Shown one piece after another: positions 14,695 to 23,691 of a DNA stretch of 64,000 nucleotides. Source of the stretch: Mesorhizobium sangaii (GTDB lineage: Bacteria > Pseudomonadota > Alphaproteobacteria > Rhizobiales > Rhizobiaceae); NCBI RefSeq assembly GCF_014207355.1, contig NZ_JACHEF010000001.1, forward strand, positions 982,002-1,046,001. The letters run 5' to 3'. The notes beneath the pieces were generated by a model. The model saw only the letters and a program-made list of their open reading frames with translations. It made no database searches and was not told where the DNA came from. The first letter of the stretch is position 1. Every line of letters begins with the position of its first letter. Position numbers and translations under genes: made by a program.

Positions 14695-15711
14695 TCAGTT
14701 CACCCGGCTGGTGCAGAAATCGATGACGTCGATCAGCGCCGATTTCTGCGGCGTCGCTTCCAGCGGCGCCAGCGCGTCGCGGGCGATCTCGCCGAAATGG
14801 CGGGCACGCCCGATCGTGTCGGCGATGGCGCCGTGGCGGGTCATCAGGCCGATCGCCTTTTCCAGGCCGGCGTCATCGACGACATTGTCCTCGATGGCGC
14901 GCTTCCAGAAGGTGCGCTCGGCCTTGGTGCCGCGCCGGTAGGCGAGAATGACCGGCAAGGTCACCTTGCCCTCGCGAAAGTCGTCGCCGACATTCTTGCC
15001 CAGATCCTTGCTGGTGCCGCCATAGTCCAGCGCATCGTCGATCAGCTGGAAGGCAAGGCCGAGGTTCATGCCGTAGGAGCGCAGTGCCGCACGGTCGTTG
15101 CGGGTCGCCTGGGCAATGACCGGGCCGACCTCGGCAGCGGCGGAAAACAGCGCCGCGGTCTTGGCCTTGATCACGGCGAAATGCTCGTCCTCGGTGGTTT
15201 CGAGGTTCTTGGCGGCGGCGAGCTGCATCACCTCGCCCTCGGCGATGATCGAGGCCGCACTCGACAGGATGTCGAGCGCTTCGAGCGAGCCGACATCGAC
15301 CATCATGCGGAAGGCCTGGCCGAGCAGGAAGTCACCCACCAGGACGCTCGCCTGGTTGCCCCAGATCATGCGGGCGGTCTTCTTGCCGCGCCGCATGCCA
15401 CTTTCGTCGACGACGTCGTCGTGGAGAAGCGTTGCCGTGTGCATGAATTCGACCGCCGTGGCGAGCTTGACGTGGCCCTCGCCGGCATAGCCGAACATCT
15501 GCGCGGCGGCGAGCGTCAGCATCGGCCGCAGCCGCTTGCCGCCGGACGAGATCAGATGGTTGGCAACCTCCGGAATCATCTCGACGTCGGAGCCGGCCTT
15601 GGACAGGATCAATTTGTTGACGCGTCCCATGTCGGCCGCCGTCAGATCGATCAAATCCTTGATGGAGGCGGGTTCCCGCTTCCCGTTTTCGATGTTGAGA
15701 ACGACACCCAC
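14695..15711 (-). CDS. All-trans polyprenyl diphosphate synthase (ubiquinone side chain)
   Basis: The enzyme condenses isopentenyl diphosphate units onto an allylic primer to make the long quinone tail, probably C50 since rhizobia use Q-10. The first Asp-rich motif is LLHDDVVDESGMRRG and the second is LIDDALDYGG; GGKRLRPML is also visible. I prefer GTG 15711 because GGGAG lies 8 nt upstream, whereas it nearly touches the GTG at 15720. The ubiquinone gene is IspB/DdsA-like. It is convergent with the decayed accessory operon and marks the return to core genes. Confidence 0.93.
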   Translation of the reverse strand: MGVVLNIENGKREPASIKDLIDLTAADMGRVNKLILSKAGSDVEMIPEVANHLISSGGKRLRPMLTLAAAQMFGYAGEGHVKLATAVEFMHTATLLHDDVVDESGMRRGKKTARMIWGNQASVLVGDFLLGQAFRMMVDVGSLEALDILSSAASIIAEGEVMQLAAAKNLETTEDEHFAVIKAKTAALFSAAAEVGPVIAQATRNDRAALRSYGMNLGLAFQLIDDALDYGGTSKDLGKNVGDDFREGKVTLPVILAYRRGTKAERTFWKRAIEDNVVDDAGLEKAIGLMTRHGAIADTIGRARHFGEIARDALAPLEATPQKSALIDVIDFCTSRVN

Positions 15712-15919
15712 GACAATCACTCCCGTCTTGGTATAACGCGTGCGACGGCACCCTTGGTCCCTGCAGGGACTCTAGGGCGCTAGACACGGCCACGGCAAGT
15801 GGCGAATTGGCGCGGCGGCGATGACAGCCTGTCAACCGACGCCGGAAGAGCAGGCCTGCTTGGTGACGGAAATCCGCCTGCCCGTTTACATATGCGCTGC
15901 AAACTGAGAGTTTCGTCCG

Positions 15920-16144
15920 ATGATAGAGCTCATTCGCACCAACGACGCCGTCATCATCTCCTTTGTCGAATCGCTGATGCGCGATGCCGGCATCGGTTGC
16001 TTCGTCGCCGACCAGAACATGAGCGTGCTCGACGGCTCGCTCGGCATCCTGCCGCGTCGCATCATGGTCGACGCCGACCAGGCCGACGCGGCACGTCGCA
16101 TCCTGACCGATGCCGGCATCGCCAACGAGATCCGCGGGAAATAA
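15920..16144 (+). CDS. DUF2007 domain protein
   Basis: The 74-residue protein reads MIELIRTNDAVIISFVESLM, then GCFVADQNMSVLDGSLGILPRRIMV, the signature of DUF2007 (a putative signal-transducing fold related to PII-like proteins). Its TAA overlaps the ATG of the next gene (TAATG), so the two are translationally coupled. It is divergent from the polyprenyl synthase gene. Confidence 0.88.
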   Translation: MIELIRTNDAVIISFVESLMRDAGIGCFVADQNMSVLDGSLGILPRRIMVDADQADAARRILTDAGIANEIRGK

Positions 16145-16944
16145 TGTCCGCCGCGCCGGCCACCCTTGCCCCGGACACGCCGGCCCATACGGTCGATGCC
16201 TTCCATCGCGGCCGGTTCTGGCTCGTGCAGCCCAAGCAAGGCGGCCATCGCGCCGGCATGGATGCCATGATGCTGGCGGCGTCCGTGCCATCCTCCTTTG
16301 GCGGACGTCTCGCCGACTTCGGCGCCGGCGCCGGGGCCGCGGGCCTTGCGGTGCTGTCGCGCTGTCCTGCGGCCGCGGCCGTGCTGGTCGAACGGGCGCC
16401 GGAAATGGCCGCTTTCGCGGCGGCTACCCTTGCTCATCCCGGCAATGCCCATCTCAGCGACCGGGCCTCGGTGCTCATCGCCGATGTCACCGTATCGGGA
16501 CGGGCGCGGGCGGCGGCCGGCCTCGCCGACAATGACTTCGACTTCGTCATCATGAACCCACCTTTCAACGCCGCGCGGGACCGTGCCACGCCCGATCGGC
16601 TGAGAAAGGAAGCCCACGTCACCGAGGACGGACTGTTCGAGAGCTGGATCCGCAGCGCTGCCGCTGTGGTCAGGCCGCGCGGCGGTCTCGCCGTCATCGC
16701 CCGGCCCGAGCAGCTCGGCGCCATTCTCGATGCGATGTCCGGCCGCTTCGGCGATGCCGAAATGCTTGCCGTCCACCCTCGCCCCGACGCGGCGGCGATC
16801 CGCATCGTCGTCAGGGCTGCGCTCGGGGCGCGAGGGAAGCTCGCCATTCGCCCTCCCCTGATGCTTCATGCGCAATCGGGCGACGGACCCGATGAGCGCA
16901 GCGAAATGATTGCCAACGGCCTCGCCTCGCTGTTCGGAGATTGA
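16144..16944 (+). CDS. TrmN6-like tRNA1(Val) A37 N6-methyltransferase family protein
   Basis: The start is ATG 16144, overlapping the upstream stop; the much longer frame from 15799 is mostly antisense and upstream sequence. The 266-residue protein opens with FHRGRFWLVQPKQGGHRAGMDAMML, has SAM motif I ADFGAGAGAAGLAV, and carries the N6-adenine methylase motif NPPFN at about residue 138. This combination matches the YfiC/TrmN6 family, which methylates A37 of tRNA1(Val), although alphaproteobacterial members may have other RNA targets. Confidence 0.88.
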   Translation: MSAAPATLAPDTPAHTVDAFHRGRFWLVQPKQGGHRAGMDAMMLAASVPSSFGGRLADFGAGAGAAGLAVLSRCPAAAAVLVERAPEMAAFAAATLAHPGNAHLSDRASVLIADVTVSGRARAAAGLADNDFDFVIMNPPFNAARDRATPDRLRKEAHVTEDGLFESWIRSAAAVVRPRGGLAVIARPEQLGAILDAMSGRFGDAEMLAVHPRPDAAAIRIVVRAALGARGKLAIRPPLMLHAQSGDGPDERSEMIANGLASLFGD

Positions 16945-17023
16945 GCTATTCTTACCGGCCACATTGCCGTTGGCCAGGGAGTTCCTACATGCGTGCAACC
17001 TATCGACCGGAGACCGCGCCCTC

Positions 17024-17887
17024 GTGAAACGACTTATCAACCGCCTGCTGCCGAAGTCCTGGCGCTCCACCGTCGTCACCATTCCGGTCATCCGGCTGCA
17101 CGGCACCATCATGCCCGGGGGTGGCCAGTTCCGGCCGAGCCTGTCGCTGGCCTCGACCGCCGGCCTCATCGAGAAGGCGTTTTCCTACGATGCGCCGGCG
17201 GTCGCCATCTCGATCAATTCGCCAGGCGGCTCGCCGGTGCAATCGCGGCTGATCTTCAAGCGTATCCGCGACCTGGCGAGCGAAAAGAACAAGAAAGTGC
17301 TGGTCTTCGTCGAGGACGTCGCGGCATCGGGCGGCTACATGATCGCGGTTGCCGGCGACGAGATCTTCGCCGATCCGTCCTCCATCGTCGGTTCGATCGG
17401 CGTGGTGTCGGCCTCGTTCGGTTTCCCGGAGCTGATGAAGAAGATCGGTGTCGAGCGCCGGGTCCACACCGCCGGCCAGAACAAGGCTGTGCTCGATCCG
17501 TTCAAGCCCGAGAAGAAGGAAGACGTCGAGCGCCTGAAAGCGCTGCAACTCGAGGTGCACGGCACCTTCATCGACCTCGTCAAGGAAAGGCGCGGCACGA
17601 AGCTGAAGGACGATCCGGACCTCTTCACCGGTCTGTTCTGGACCGGCATGAAGGGTCTCGAACTCGGCCTGGTCGATGCACTCGGCGACATGCGCACGGT
17701 GCTCAAGACCCGTTTCGGACCGAAGACCCAGCTCAGGCTGGTCACGGCGCCGCGCGGTTTCCTCAGCCGGTTCAGCCTGTTCGGCTCCAGCAAGGGCTTC
17801 TCAGTGCCCGATATCGCCGCGGCAGCCGCCAGCGGCGTGATCGATGCGGCGGAAGAGCGCGCGTTGTGGTCTCGCTTCGGGCTTTGA
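17024..17887 (+). CDS. S49 family signal peptide peptidase-like protein (SppA type)
   Basis: The start is probably GTG 17024 (VKRLINRLLPKSWRSTVV), giving 287 residues. The Ser nucleophile is in EDVAASGGYMIA (S102). The general-base Lys is in GQNKAVLDPF (K154), 52 residues later, the spacing known for single-domain SppA enzymes. There is no strong N-terminal membrane anchor, unlike classical SppA, so it may be cytoplasmic or peripheral. It should cleave membrane-embedded peptides such as signal-peptide remnants. Confidence 0.9.
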   Translation: MKRLINRLLPKSWRSTVVTIPVIRLHGTIMPGGGQFRPSLSLASTAGLIEKAFSYDAPAVAISINSPGGSPVQSRLIFKRIRDLASEKNKKVLVFVEDVAASGGYMIAVAGDEIFADPSSIVGSIGVVSASFGFPELMKKIGVERRVHTAGQNKAVLDPFKPEKKEDVERLKALQLEVHGTFIDLVKERRGTKLKDDPDLFTGLFWTGMKGLELGLVDALGDMRTVLKTRFGPKTQLRLVTAPRGFLSRFSLFGSSKGFSVPDIAAAAASGVIDAAEERALWSRFGL

Positions 17888-17927
17888 AAACCGGGCAAAA
17901 CCGTCTAGCATGAGAGCTTGAAGTCTT

Positions 17928-17975
17928 ATGCATGTCGTTTTCCCAATTCTGGATCCACTTTTGGGCGACATGCAT
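17928..17975. repeat. 48-bp palindromic intergenic repeat
   Basis: Perfect 10-bp outer arms (ATGCATGTCG, 17928-17937, and CGACATGCAT, 17966-17975) enclose inner CCCAA/TTGGG arms. From memory, near-identical elements recur between genes in many rhizobial genomes. It lies between the S49 peptidase and the next small gene. Confidence 0.75.
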
Positions 17976-18026
17976 CAACCGACCCGACCGGCCGCCTTCG
18001 CCGGCCCAGCGTGGGGGAGTTTTGAC

Positions 18027-18212
18027 ATGCCGCAGATCATTTTCTTCACCGTCGTTGGCGTCGCCGCCTATTTCGGCTACCGCACCTTCATCCGGGAAGC
18101 CGAGCGCGTGACCGCCAAGGTGCGGCGCACCGAAAAGCAGGCGGCAAACGGTGCCATGGGCACGCTGGTCAAGGATCCGAAGACCGGCGAATACCGGCTG
18201 GCCAAGGACTGA
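18027..18212 (+). CDS. Small membrane-anchored protein of unknown function
   Basis: ATG 18027 has GGGGGAG (18013-18019) 7 nt upstream, giving 61 residues. Residues 4-18 (IIFFTVVGVAAYFGY) form one transmembrane segment. A basic, helical cytoplasmic tail follows (AERVTAKVRRTEKQ) and then TLVKDPKTGEYRLA, a zinc-ribbon-free short motif seen in many small alphaproteobacterial proteins. The function is unknown. The gene lies immediately upstream of ispE in the same orientation. Confidence 0.8.
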   Translation: MPQIIFFTVVGVAAYFGYRTFIREAERVTAKVRRTEKQAANGAMGTLVKDPKTGEYRLAKD

Positions 18213-18238
18213 GCATCATCCCGCATACGACTGACGCC

Positions 18239-19126
18239 GTGGACACCGAGATCGGGTCGCGTACCTGGCACGCGCACGCCAAGATCAATCTGGCGCTGCA
18301 TGTCACCGGCAGGCGCCCTGACGGCTATCACCTGATCGAAAGCCTGGCCGTGTTCACGCGTTTTGGCGACCGGGTTGAGATCACACTCGCCGACAGCGAT
18401 GATTTTACCGTGACTGGCCGCTACGCGCAGGCCGTTCCCCTCGACGCCAGCAATCTGGTGCTCAAGGCCCGCGACGCCCTGCGAAGAGAGGCTGGGCCTA
18501 AGAGAACCCCGCCGGTCGCCATCCGGCTCGAAAAGAACCTGCCGGTTGCCTCCGGCGTCGGCGGCGGCTCGAGCGACGCTGCAGCCGTCCTGCGCGGACT
18601 GGCGGAGACATGGGCCCTGAGCATGGACAGCACCGAGCTGGCGCGGATCGGCCTTTCGCTTGGCGCCGATGTGCCGATGTGCCTGGCGGCCAAGCCGCTG
18701 GTCGCGCGTGGCATCGGCGACGAGCTGTCGATGGTGCCGGATTTTTCGGCGCTGGGGCTGGTGCTGGTCAATCCCGGAACGGCCCTCTCGACCGCCGAGG
18801 TGTTTGCAGCGCTGTCGCGTCGCGACAATGAGCCCCTGCCGCCTCTGCCGCGCAGCATCGACTTCCATAGCCTGCGCAACTGGCTGGAGATCACCCGCAA
18901 TGATCTTGAGCCCGCGGCGCTGGCGATTCAGCCCGCCATCGGCAGAGCGCTTTCCTGGCTTAACAAGGCTGGATCGGGCTTCTCCCGGATGTCTGGATCC
19001 GGCGCGACATGCTTCGGCCTGTTCGAGACCGGCAATGTCGCCAAGCGCGCTGCCGCCGACATCCGCAGCCGCCAGCCCGACTGGTTCGTCGCCGCGACGC
19101 GCAGCATGACATCGGAGGCTGACTGA
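18239..19126 (+). CDS. ispE: 4-diphosphocytidyl-2-C-methyl-D-erythritol kinase
   Basis: This GHMP kinase of the MEP isoprenoid pathway phosphorylates the 2-hydroxyl of CDP-methylerythritol. Visible motifs are AHAKINLALHVTGRRPDGYH at the N-terminus (substrate Lys), the ATP loop LPVASGVGGGSSDAAAVLR (Asp catalytic), and the C-terminal MSGSGATCFGLF. The length is 295 residues. The start is GTG 18239. moaB follows after 1 nt, so the two are probably co-transcribed. Confidence 0.96.
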   Translation: MDTEIGSRTWHAHAKINLALHVTGRRPDGYHLIESLAVFTRFGDRVEITLADSDDFTVTGRYAQAVPLDASNLVLKARDALRREAGPKRTPPVAIRLEKNLPVASGVGGGSSDAAAVLRGLAETWALSMDSTELARIGLSLGADVPMCLAAKPLVARGIGDELSMVPDFSALGLVLVNPGTALSTAEVFAALSRRDNEPLPPLPRSIDFHSLRNWLEITRNDLEPAALAIQPAIGRALSWLNKAGSGFSRMSGSGATCFGLFETGNVAKRAAADIRSRQPDWFVAATRSMTSEAD

Positions 19127-19127
19127 A

Positions 19128-19682
19128 ATGGCCAGGATTGACGAGAGCCGGCCCTTCATTCCGATCCGCATCGCGGTGCTGACCGTGTCGGACACGCGCA
19201 GCCTCATCGACGACAAATCCGGCCAGACGCTGGTCGACCGCATCGCTGAAGCCGGCCACGTCCTCGCCGCCCGAGATATCGTCACCGATGACCGCGAAAA
19301 AATCCGCGACAAGGTCCTCGGCTGGTCGCAGGATGCGGCGATCGATGTCGTCATCACCACTGGCGGTACTGGCTTCACCGGCCGCGACGTGACGCCGGAA
19401 GCGCTGGAGCCGATCTTCGAAAAGCGCATGGACGGCTTTTCGGAAGTCTTCCACCGCATCTCCTACGACAAGATCGGCACCTCGACGATCCAGAGCCGGG
19501 CGACCGGCGGCGTCGTCAACGCCACCTTCGTCTTCGTGCTGCCGGGCTCGCCGGGCGCCTGCAGGGACGCCTGGGACGGCATCCTCAAGGCGCAGCTCGA
19601 CTACCGGCACATGCCCTGCAACTTCGTCGAGATCATGCCTCGCCTGGACGAGCATCTGCGGCGCGGAAAATCGGCTCCGTAA
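19128..19682 (+). CDS. moaB: Molybdenum cofactor biosynthesis protein B
   Basis: The 184-residue MogA/MoaB-fold protein has RIAVLTVSDTRSL at the N-terminus, the molybdopterin-binding motif TTGGTGFTGRDVTPEA, and the C-terminal PGSPGACRDAWDGIL. Its expected activity is adenylylation of molybdopterin before metal insertion. The extended C-terminus (DYRHMPCNFVEIMPRL) is common in proteobacterial MoaB. The start ATG is 1 nt after the ispE stop. Confidence 0.94.
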   Translation: MARIDESRPFIPIRIAVLTVSDTRSLIDDKSGQTLVDRIAEAGHVLAARDIVTDDREKIRDKVLGWSQDAAIDVVITTGGTGFTGRDVTPEALEPIFEKRMDGFSEVFHRISYDKIGTSTIQSRATGGVVNATFVFVLPGSPGACRDAWDGILKAQLDYRHMPCNFVEIMPRLDEHLRRGKSAP

Positions 19683-19827
19683 GAGTCGAGGCAAAGCGCC
19701 CGTTCCACGCCGCATTTGCGATTCAGAATAATACCGGCGCCTTCGAAACCTATTCAAACCGGGCCATCGAAAAAGCACCCTGCGTGAAGGCGATCATCGC
19801 CGTCACGACAGGGCATCTGCGATCAAT

Positions 19828-19896
19828 GTGCATACCGGCGGATGCCATTGCGGCAACGTTCGCCTTGGGTTCAACCGAGCTCGATTCAGCGGATGA
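19828..19896 (+). pseudogene. Possible remnant of a GFA-family gene start
   Basis: GTG 19828 opens 22 codons with GGCHCGNVRLGF, which resembles the first zinc-binding Cys motif of glutathione-dependent formaldehyde-activating (GFA) family proteins, and then stops at 19894-19896 inside the convergent PhyH gene end. It is short, and the resemblance is limited to one motif. Confidence 0.3.
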
Positions 19897-20860
19897 CTGG
19901 CTCGCCATGAAAGCGCCGGCGTGAGGGCGGTGATACGCCGAAGCCGACTTCCATCATCAATCTCGGCGTGCGCGCCGGCACCGTGCCCATGTGGAAGCCA
20001 AAGGGATCCTCGACGAAGCCGAGACCGGCTTCACCGGTCAGCGTCACCGGGCTCTGCTCGCCATAGACATCCAGAACCTCTTGCGCGGGATGGCCGACCA
20101 GCAAGGTGAGCTGATGCTTGAGGCTGCGGCGCTTGTGACTGCCCCGGACATAGACATGCGGGCCAGTGTCGGCGTCGACCGGCTTGAGATAGAAGAAGAA
20201 TTTCAGCATGCGCCAGTCGTCAAGGTCGAAATGATACTTGCCAAGCGAGGCAAGGTTCTTATCGGCGTCCGAAGCCTCACCCGTCGGAAAACTCCACCAG
20301 ACGCGCGTGGTGATCAGTTTTGCCTGGCCGCCGAGGTAGTGCGCGGCAATATCCAGAAGAAGCGGATCTCGCTGGATGGCGAGCGCCGCCCGGCAATCGA
20401 GGATACGCTCGAAAAAATGTCCGCTGAGCAGCGAGCGGCCAAAGCGCTTCTCGGCCTCGGCATGTTCAGCAGGCATGAATTCGAGGCGGCGATCGAAATT
20501 GCCGAAGCAAGGCGTGCGCTGGGCGAAACTGGCGATCTCTTCATGGATCGCCGGCGGCAGCATCAGGCCCGAAAACAACCCGTCGGTGCGCAGCGCTTCG
20601 ACCACTGCTTGGCGGTCGACGCCGGCAAATATCGTATCCCTCGAATTATCCGCCGGACGAGCGCGTTTTGCGCCAAGCCAATGCATCCGGCGTCCTGGCA
20701 TTGTGCGCGCCAGCACGAACATCGGCAGCCAGGCAGGGTTTTCGCGCAGGTCCGTCAGATAGGTCGGAATGCGCACGGCGATGCGGTGCAGCAGGCTGCC
20801 GTTGCGCGCAACGGCCTCAAGACTGGCAGCGCCGGATTTGTTGGGAGTCGAAAGCTTCAT
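19886..20860 (-). CDS. Phytanoyl-CoA dioxygenase (PhyH)-like Fe(II)/2-oxoglutarate oxygenase
   Basis: The start is ATG at 20858-20860, after GAGGA in GCCGAGGACCCG; the frame continues upstream without a better site. Within the 324 residues, YHFDLDDWRMLKFFFYL carries the iron-binding His-x-Asp, and the distal His lies in GFHMGTVP, followed by an Arg (PARTPRLMMEVGF) for 2-oxoglutarate. GPHVYVRGSHKRR matches the PhyH core. It probably hydroxylates a lipid or other small molecule; the substrate is unknown. It stands alone between a glycosyltransferase gene and moaB. Confidence 0.8.
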   Translation of the reverse strand: MKLSTPNKSGAASLEAVARNGSLLHRIAVRIPTYLTDLRENPAWLPMFVLARTMPGRRMHWLGAKRARPADNSRDTIFAGVDRQAVVEALRTDGLFSGLMLPPAIHEEIASFAQRTPCFGNFDRRLEFMPAEHAEAEKRFGRSLLSGHFFERILDCRAALAIQRDPLLLDIAAHYLGGQAKLITTRVWWSFPTGEASDADKNLASLGKYHFDLDDWRMLKFFFYLKPVDADTGPHVYVRGSHKRRSLKHQLTLLVGHPAQEVLDVYGEQSPVTLTGEAGLGFVEDPFGFHMGTVPARTPRLMMEVGFGVSPPSRRRFHGEPVIR

Positions 20861-20970
20861 CGGGTCCTCGGCTATGAGCGTGGGCGCCGATGCCGCATCG
20901 GTGCTCACCACTCGGCATGACCCAAACCCAATCCACCCTTCTGAACGGGAAACTAACCTCGCGTCAGATT

Positions 20971-20985
20971 TTGTGCAATGCACAA
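20971..20985. promoter_or_regulatory. TTGTGCAATGCACAA palindrome upstream of the PhyH-like gene
   Basis: Perfect 6-bp arms flank AAT, in the 148-bp gap between the glycosyltransferase stop and the PhyH-like start (both minus strand). The position 111-125 bp upstream of the start and the TTGTGCAnTGCACAA form are typical of a dimeric repressor site. No cognate regulator is adjacent. Confidence 0.4.
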
Positions 20986-21008
20986 TGAAGAAAGCAGCTG
21001 CAAAAAAA

Positions 21009-21527
21009 TCACTCCGGGGAGCGCTGCTTCGGCGGCGCCACCCAGATTTCGGCGTCGAGCCGCTTTGTCGCGAGGCCGCGTGCGATGGCCTCGGCGCTGC
21101 CGGCCCGCTTCGACGCTGCCGCGGCTTGATGCTTGCTGATCAGCAAACCCTCGGCCAAAGCGCGCCCCGAAAACACCCGGGCCAGGAACGGCGTGCGGCT
21201 GCCGCGCGCCCGCGAGAAGCGCGCCGCCATGGTCTGCCTGGACGTGTGGGCAACGACCGCATCGATCCAGCCGTCCACCAGCCGCGCGCCCGGCTCCAGG
21301 AGCAGCAGCCAGTCCCCCTTGGCCTGGCGAATACCGACAGCGATACCGCCAATCACGTAATGACAGCCGGCATGCTCGGCAACGCGATGCGTCTGGTCGG
21401 TTGAACCCGTGTCGCAGACGATGACGTCACGCACAACGCCCTCGACCGCGCCGCCAATCAGCGAGGCGAGCGTGCGGGCGAGGCCCTCCTCGTCGTTGCG
21501 GGTTTCGATCAGAACACTGAGCATCAT
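21009..21527 (-). CDS. Short family 2-type glycosyltransferase
   Basis: From the ATGATG at 21522-21527, the 172-residue protein opens MLSVLIETRNDEEGLARTLASL and has VIVCDTGSTDQTHRVAEHAG, the GT-A nucleotide-sugar fold with a D-x-S-like motif. The catalytic C-terminal half is much shorter than in full GT2 enzymes, ending soon after SGRALAEGLLISK. It could be a minimal transferase or an inactive relative. The reading from 21839 overlaps the divergent radical SAM gene and is less likely. Confidence 0.7.
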   Translation of the reverse strand: MMLSVLIETRNDEEGLARTLASLIGGAVEGVVRDVIVCDTGSTDQTHRVAEHAGCHYVIGGIAVGIRQAKGDWLLLLEPGARLVDGWIDAVVAHTSRQTMAARFSRARGSRTPFLARVFSGRALAEGLLISKHQAAAASKRAGSAEAIARGLATKRLDAEIWVAPPKQRSPE

Positions 21528-21623
21528 TGGCCGAATAGCGGAAAGCCGAACGCAGCGCCAGTTTTTGCGGCGCACGCTAGAAAGTTCTTGCTTTGTTCTC
21601 ATCGGCGAAATAGGAATAATTTC

Positions 21624-22829
21624 ATGAGCAGAGCGATTCGACACAACATGGAAAGTCCCTGGGAGCGGGCGAAGATGGAACAGATCGTGCGCGCCGACAT
21701 TGCAGCTTTCGGAGCTGGAAGAGCCGAGATGGCCAATGCAATGATCGAGCAGAGTGGCGTGCGTGTCCGTCCGGACCGCAATCGCGGCAGGTCGGCGGGC
21801 ATCAATCCGTCCGGCCGGTTCGAGCCGGTCAGCCGGCATGTCTTCGACGATGGCTGGAATTCACTGGAGGAACTGCCGCCCTTCAAGACCGAGGTGCAGG
21901 TCGAGAAGCCGCGCACCATCATCACCCGCAACGAATCGCCCGACATCTCCTTCGACCGGTCGATCAACCCCTATCGTGGCTGCGAACATGGCTGCGTCTA
22001 TTGCTTTGCCCGGCCTACTCACAGTTTCATGGGCCTGTCGCCGGGTCTCGATTTCGAATCGAAGCTGTTCGCCAAGCCGGACGCGGCGCGACTGCTCGAC
22101 AAGGAACTGTCGAAGGACGGCTACCAGCCGCGCACCATCGCCATCGGCACCAACACCGATCCCTACCAGCCGATCGAGAAGCAATATCGGATCATGCGTG
22201 AGATCCTCGAAGTGCTTGAAGCGCGCGGCCATCCGGTCGGCATCGTCACCAAGTCCGCTTTGGTGACGCGCGACATCAATATCCTGTCGCGCATGGCGGA
22301 ACGCGGACTGGCCAAGGTGGCGCTGTCGGTGACGACGCTCGATCGCATGCTGGCCAGAACGATGGAGCCACGCGCCTCGACGCCGACCAAGCGGCTGGAG
22401 GCGATCCGGCAGCTTTCGGATGCCGGCATTCCGGCTTCGGTCATGGTGGCGCCGATCATCCCCGGCCTGACCGACCAGGAGATGGAACGCATCCTCGATT
22501 CGGCGCGCGCCGCCGGCGCGCGCGAAGCGGGCTATGTCGTGCTGCGCCTGCCGCTGGAGGTCAGCCCTATCTTCAAGGACTGGTTGCTGCGCCACTATCC
22601 CGACCGCTACCGCCACGTGATGTCGCTGATCCGCTCGATGCGCGATGGCAAGGACTACGATTCGGAATGGGGCAAGCGCATGAAGGGTGCTGGTCCCTAC
22701 GCCTGGCAGATCGGCCGGCGCTTCGAGATCACCGCCAAGCGGCTCGGCCTCAACGTCGAACGGCGCACGCTTCGGACCGATCAGTTCGTGGCCGGCGGCA
22801 AGGACCAGGTGCAACTGACCCTGCTTTGA
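21624..22829 (+). CDS. PA0069-family radical SAM protein (spore photoproduct lyase-like)
   Basis: The 401-residue protein starts at ATG 21624 (MSRAIRHNMESPWERAKME). The iron-sulfur motif is CEHGCVYC within NPYRGCEHGCVYCFARPTH, and IGTNTDPYQPIEK follows. These match the uncharacterised PA0069 family, close to SPL-type radical SAM enzymes. Two further family stretches are visible: ITRNESPDISFDRSINPY before the cluster and GIVTKSALVTRDI after it. The substrate is unknown. It is divergent from the glycosyltransferase gene. Confidence 0.9.
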   Translation: MSRAIRHNMESPWERAKMEQIVRADIAAFGAGRAEMANAMIEQSGVRVRPDRNRGRSAGINPSGRFEPVSRHVFDDGWNSLEELPPFKTEVQVEKPRTIITRNESPDISFDRSINPYRGCEHGCVYCFARPTHSFMGLSPGLDFESKLFAKPDAARLLDKELSKDGYQPRTIAIGTNTDPYQPIEKQYRIMREILEVLEARGHPVGIVTKSALVTRDINILSRMAERGLAKVALSVTTLDRMLARTMEPRASTPTKRLEAIRQLSDAGIPASVMVAPIIPGLTDQEMERILDSARAAGAREAGYVVLRLPLEVSPIFKDWLLRHYPDRYRHVMSLIRSMRDGKDYDSEWGKRMKGAGPYAWQIGRRFEITAKRLGLNVERRTLRTDQFVAGGKDQVQLTLL

Positions 22830-22981
22830 AAAGACAATCCCCCGCGGCGGTTTGACCTGTCGCGGCACAAGAATCCCGTCCGGCCTGCCCCGGCCTGCAG
22901 ACGGTGCCCTCCCGGTCCGGCGCCCCACCCGACCCGGAGGGACTTGCGGAGAATCGGAGCCGATGCGAACCTCGCCGCAAC

Positions 22982-23677
22982 ATGGCTCGCGCGCGTTCCG
23001 ATTCTCCGCTTCTCTTTGAGATCATCGAGAAACCCGATTTCTCCTTCGAGACGAAGGCGATGGCCGACGGCCTGTGGCCGGTGGCGGGCATGGACGAGGC
23101 CGGCCGCGGTCCGCTAGCCGGGCCCGTGGTCGCCGCGGCGGTGGTGCTCGATCCCGCCAACATTCCAGACGGGCTCGACGATTCCAAACGTCTCAGCCAT
23201 CTGCAACGCGAAGCGCTGTTCGTGCGAATTCTTGGCTCCGCGCTGGCGGTTTCGATGGCGTCCATCAGCGCCGAGGGCATCGACGGCAGCAACATCCTCA
23301 AGGCCAGCCTGGAAGCGATGCGCCGCGCCCTGGTCGGCCTGTCGGTCCAACCTAAGCTCGCGCTCGCCGACGGACGCGACGTGCCGCCAGGATTGCCCTG
23401 CGCGGGACGCGCGCTGATCAAGGGCGACCAGCGCTCACAATCCATCGCCGCCGCCTCGATCGTCGCCAAGGTGATGCGCGACCGCATGATGTGCGGCTGC
23501 GGCAACCATCACGATCGCTACGGGTTCGAAGTCCACATGGGCTACGCCACGGCCCGCCATCGCACGGCGATCGAAGCGCATGGGCCGGTGGCGCGACTGC
23601 ACCGCGTGTCCTTCGCGCCGTTCAGGCTGGGTGGGACTGAGGTTGCGGAAGAAGAGAGCTTGGCCGGATTGGATTGA
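22982..23677 (+). CDS. rnhB: Ribonuclease HII
   Basis: RNase HII removes RNA from RNA:DNA hybrids, including single ribonucleotides misincorporated in DNA. The catalytic motif [12 protein letters not shown] (Asp-Glu-Ala-Gly-Arg-Gly), LDDSKRLS, the [13 protein letters not shown] helix and the C-terminal HMGYAT-x-RH are all present. I take ATG 22982 ([13 protein letters not shown]) as the start; a frame from 22904 adds 26 residues of low-complexity sequence with no clear ribosome site. The length from 22982 is 231 residues. Confidence 0.93.
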   Translation: MARARSDSPLLFEIIEKPDFSFETKAMADGLWPVAGMDEAGRGPLAGPVVAAAVVLDPANIPDGLDDSKRLSHLQREALFVRILGSALAVSMASISAEGIDGSNILKASLEAMRRALVGLSVQPKLALADGRDVPPGLPCAGRALIKGDQRSQSIAAASIVAKVMRDRMMCGCGNHHDRYGFEVHMGYATARHRTAIEAHGPVARLHRVSFAPFRLGGTEVAEEESLAGLD

Positions 23678-23691
23678 AGCCGACGAGCGGA

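Noticed and set aside
15799..16944. 381-codon reading of the TrmN6-like gene
   Set aside because: The first 115 codons have no homology and overlap DUF2007. The family start and a TAATG coupling place the start at 16144.
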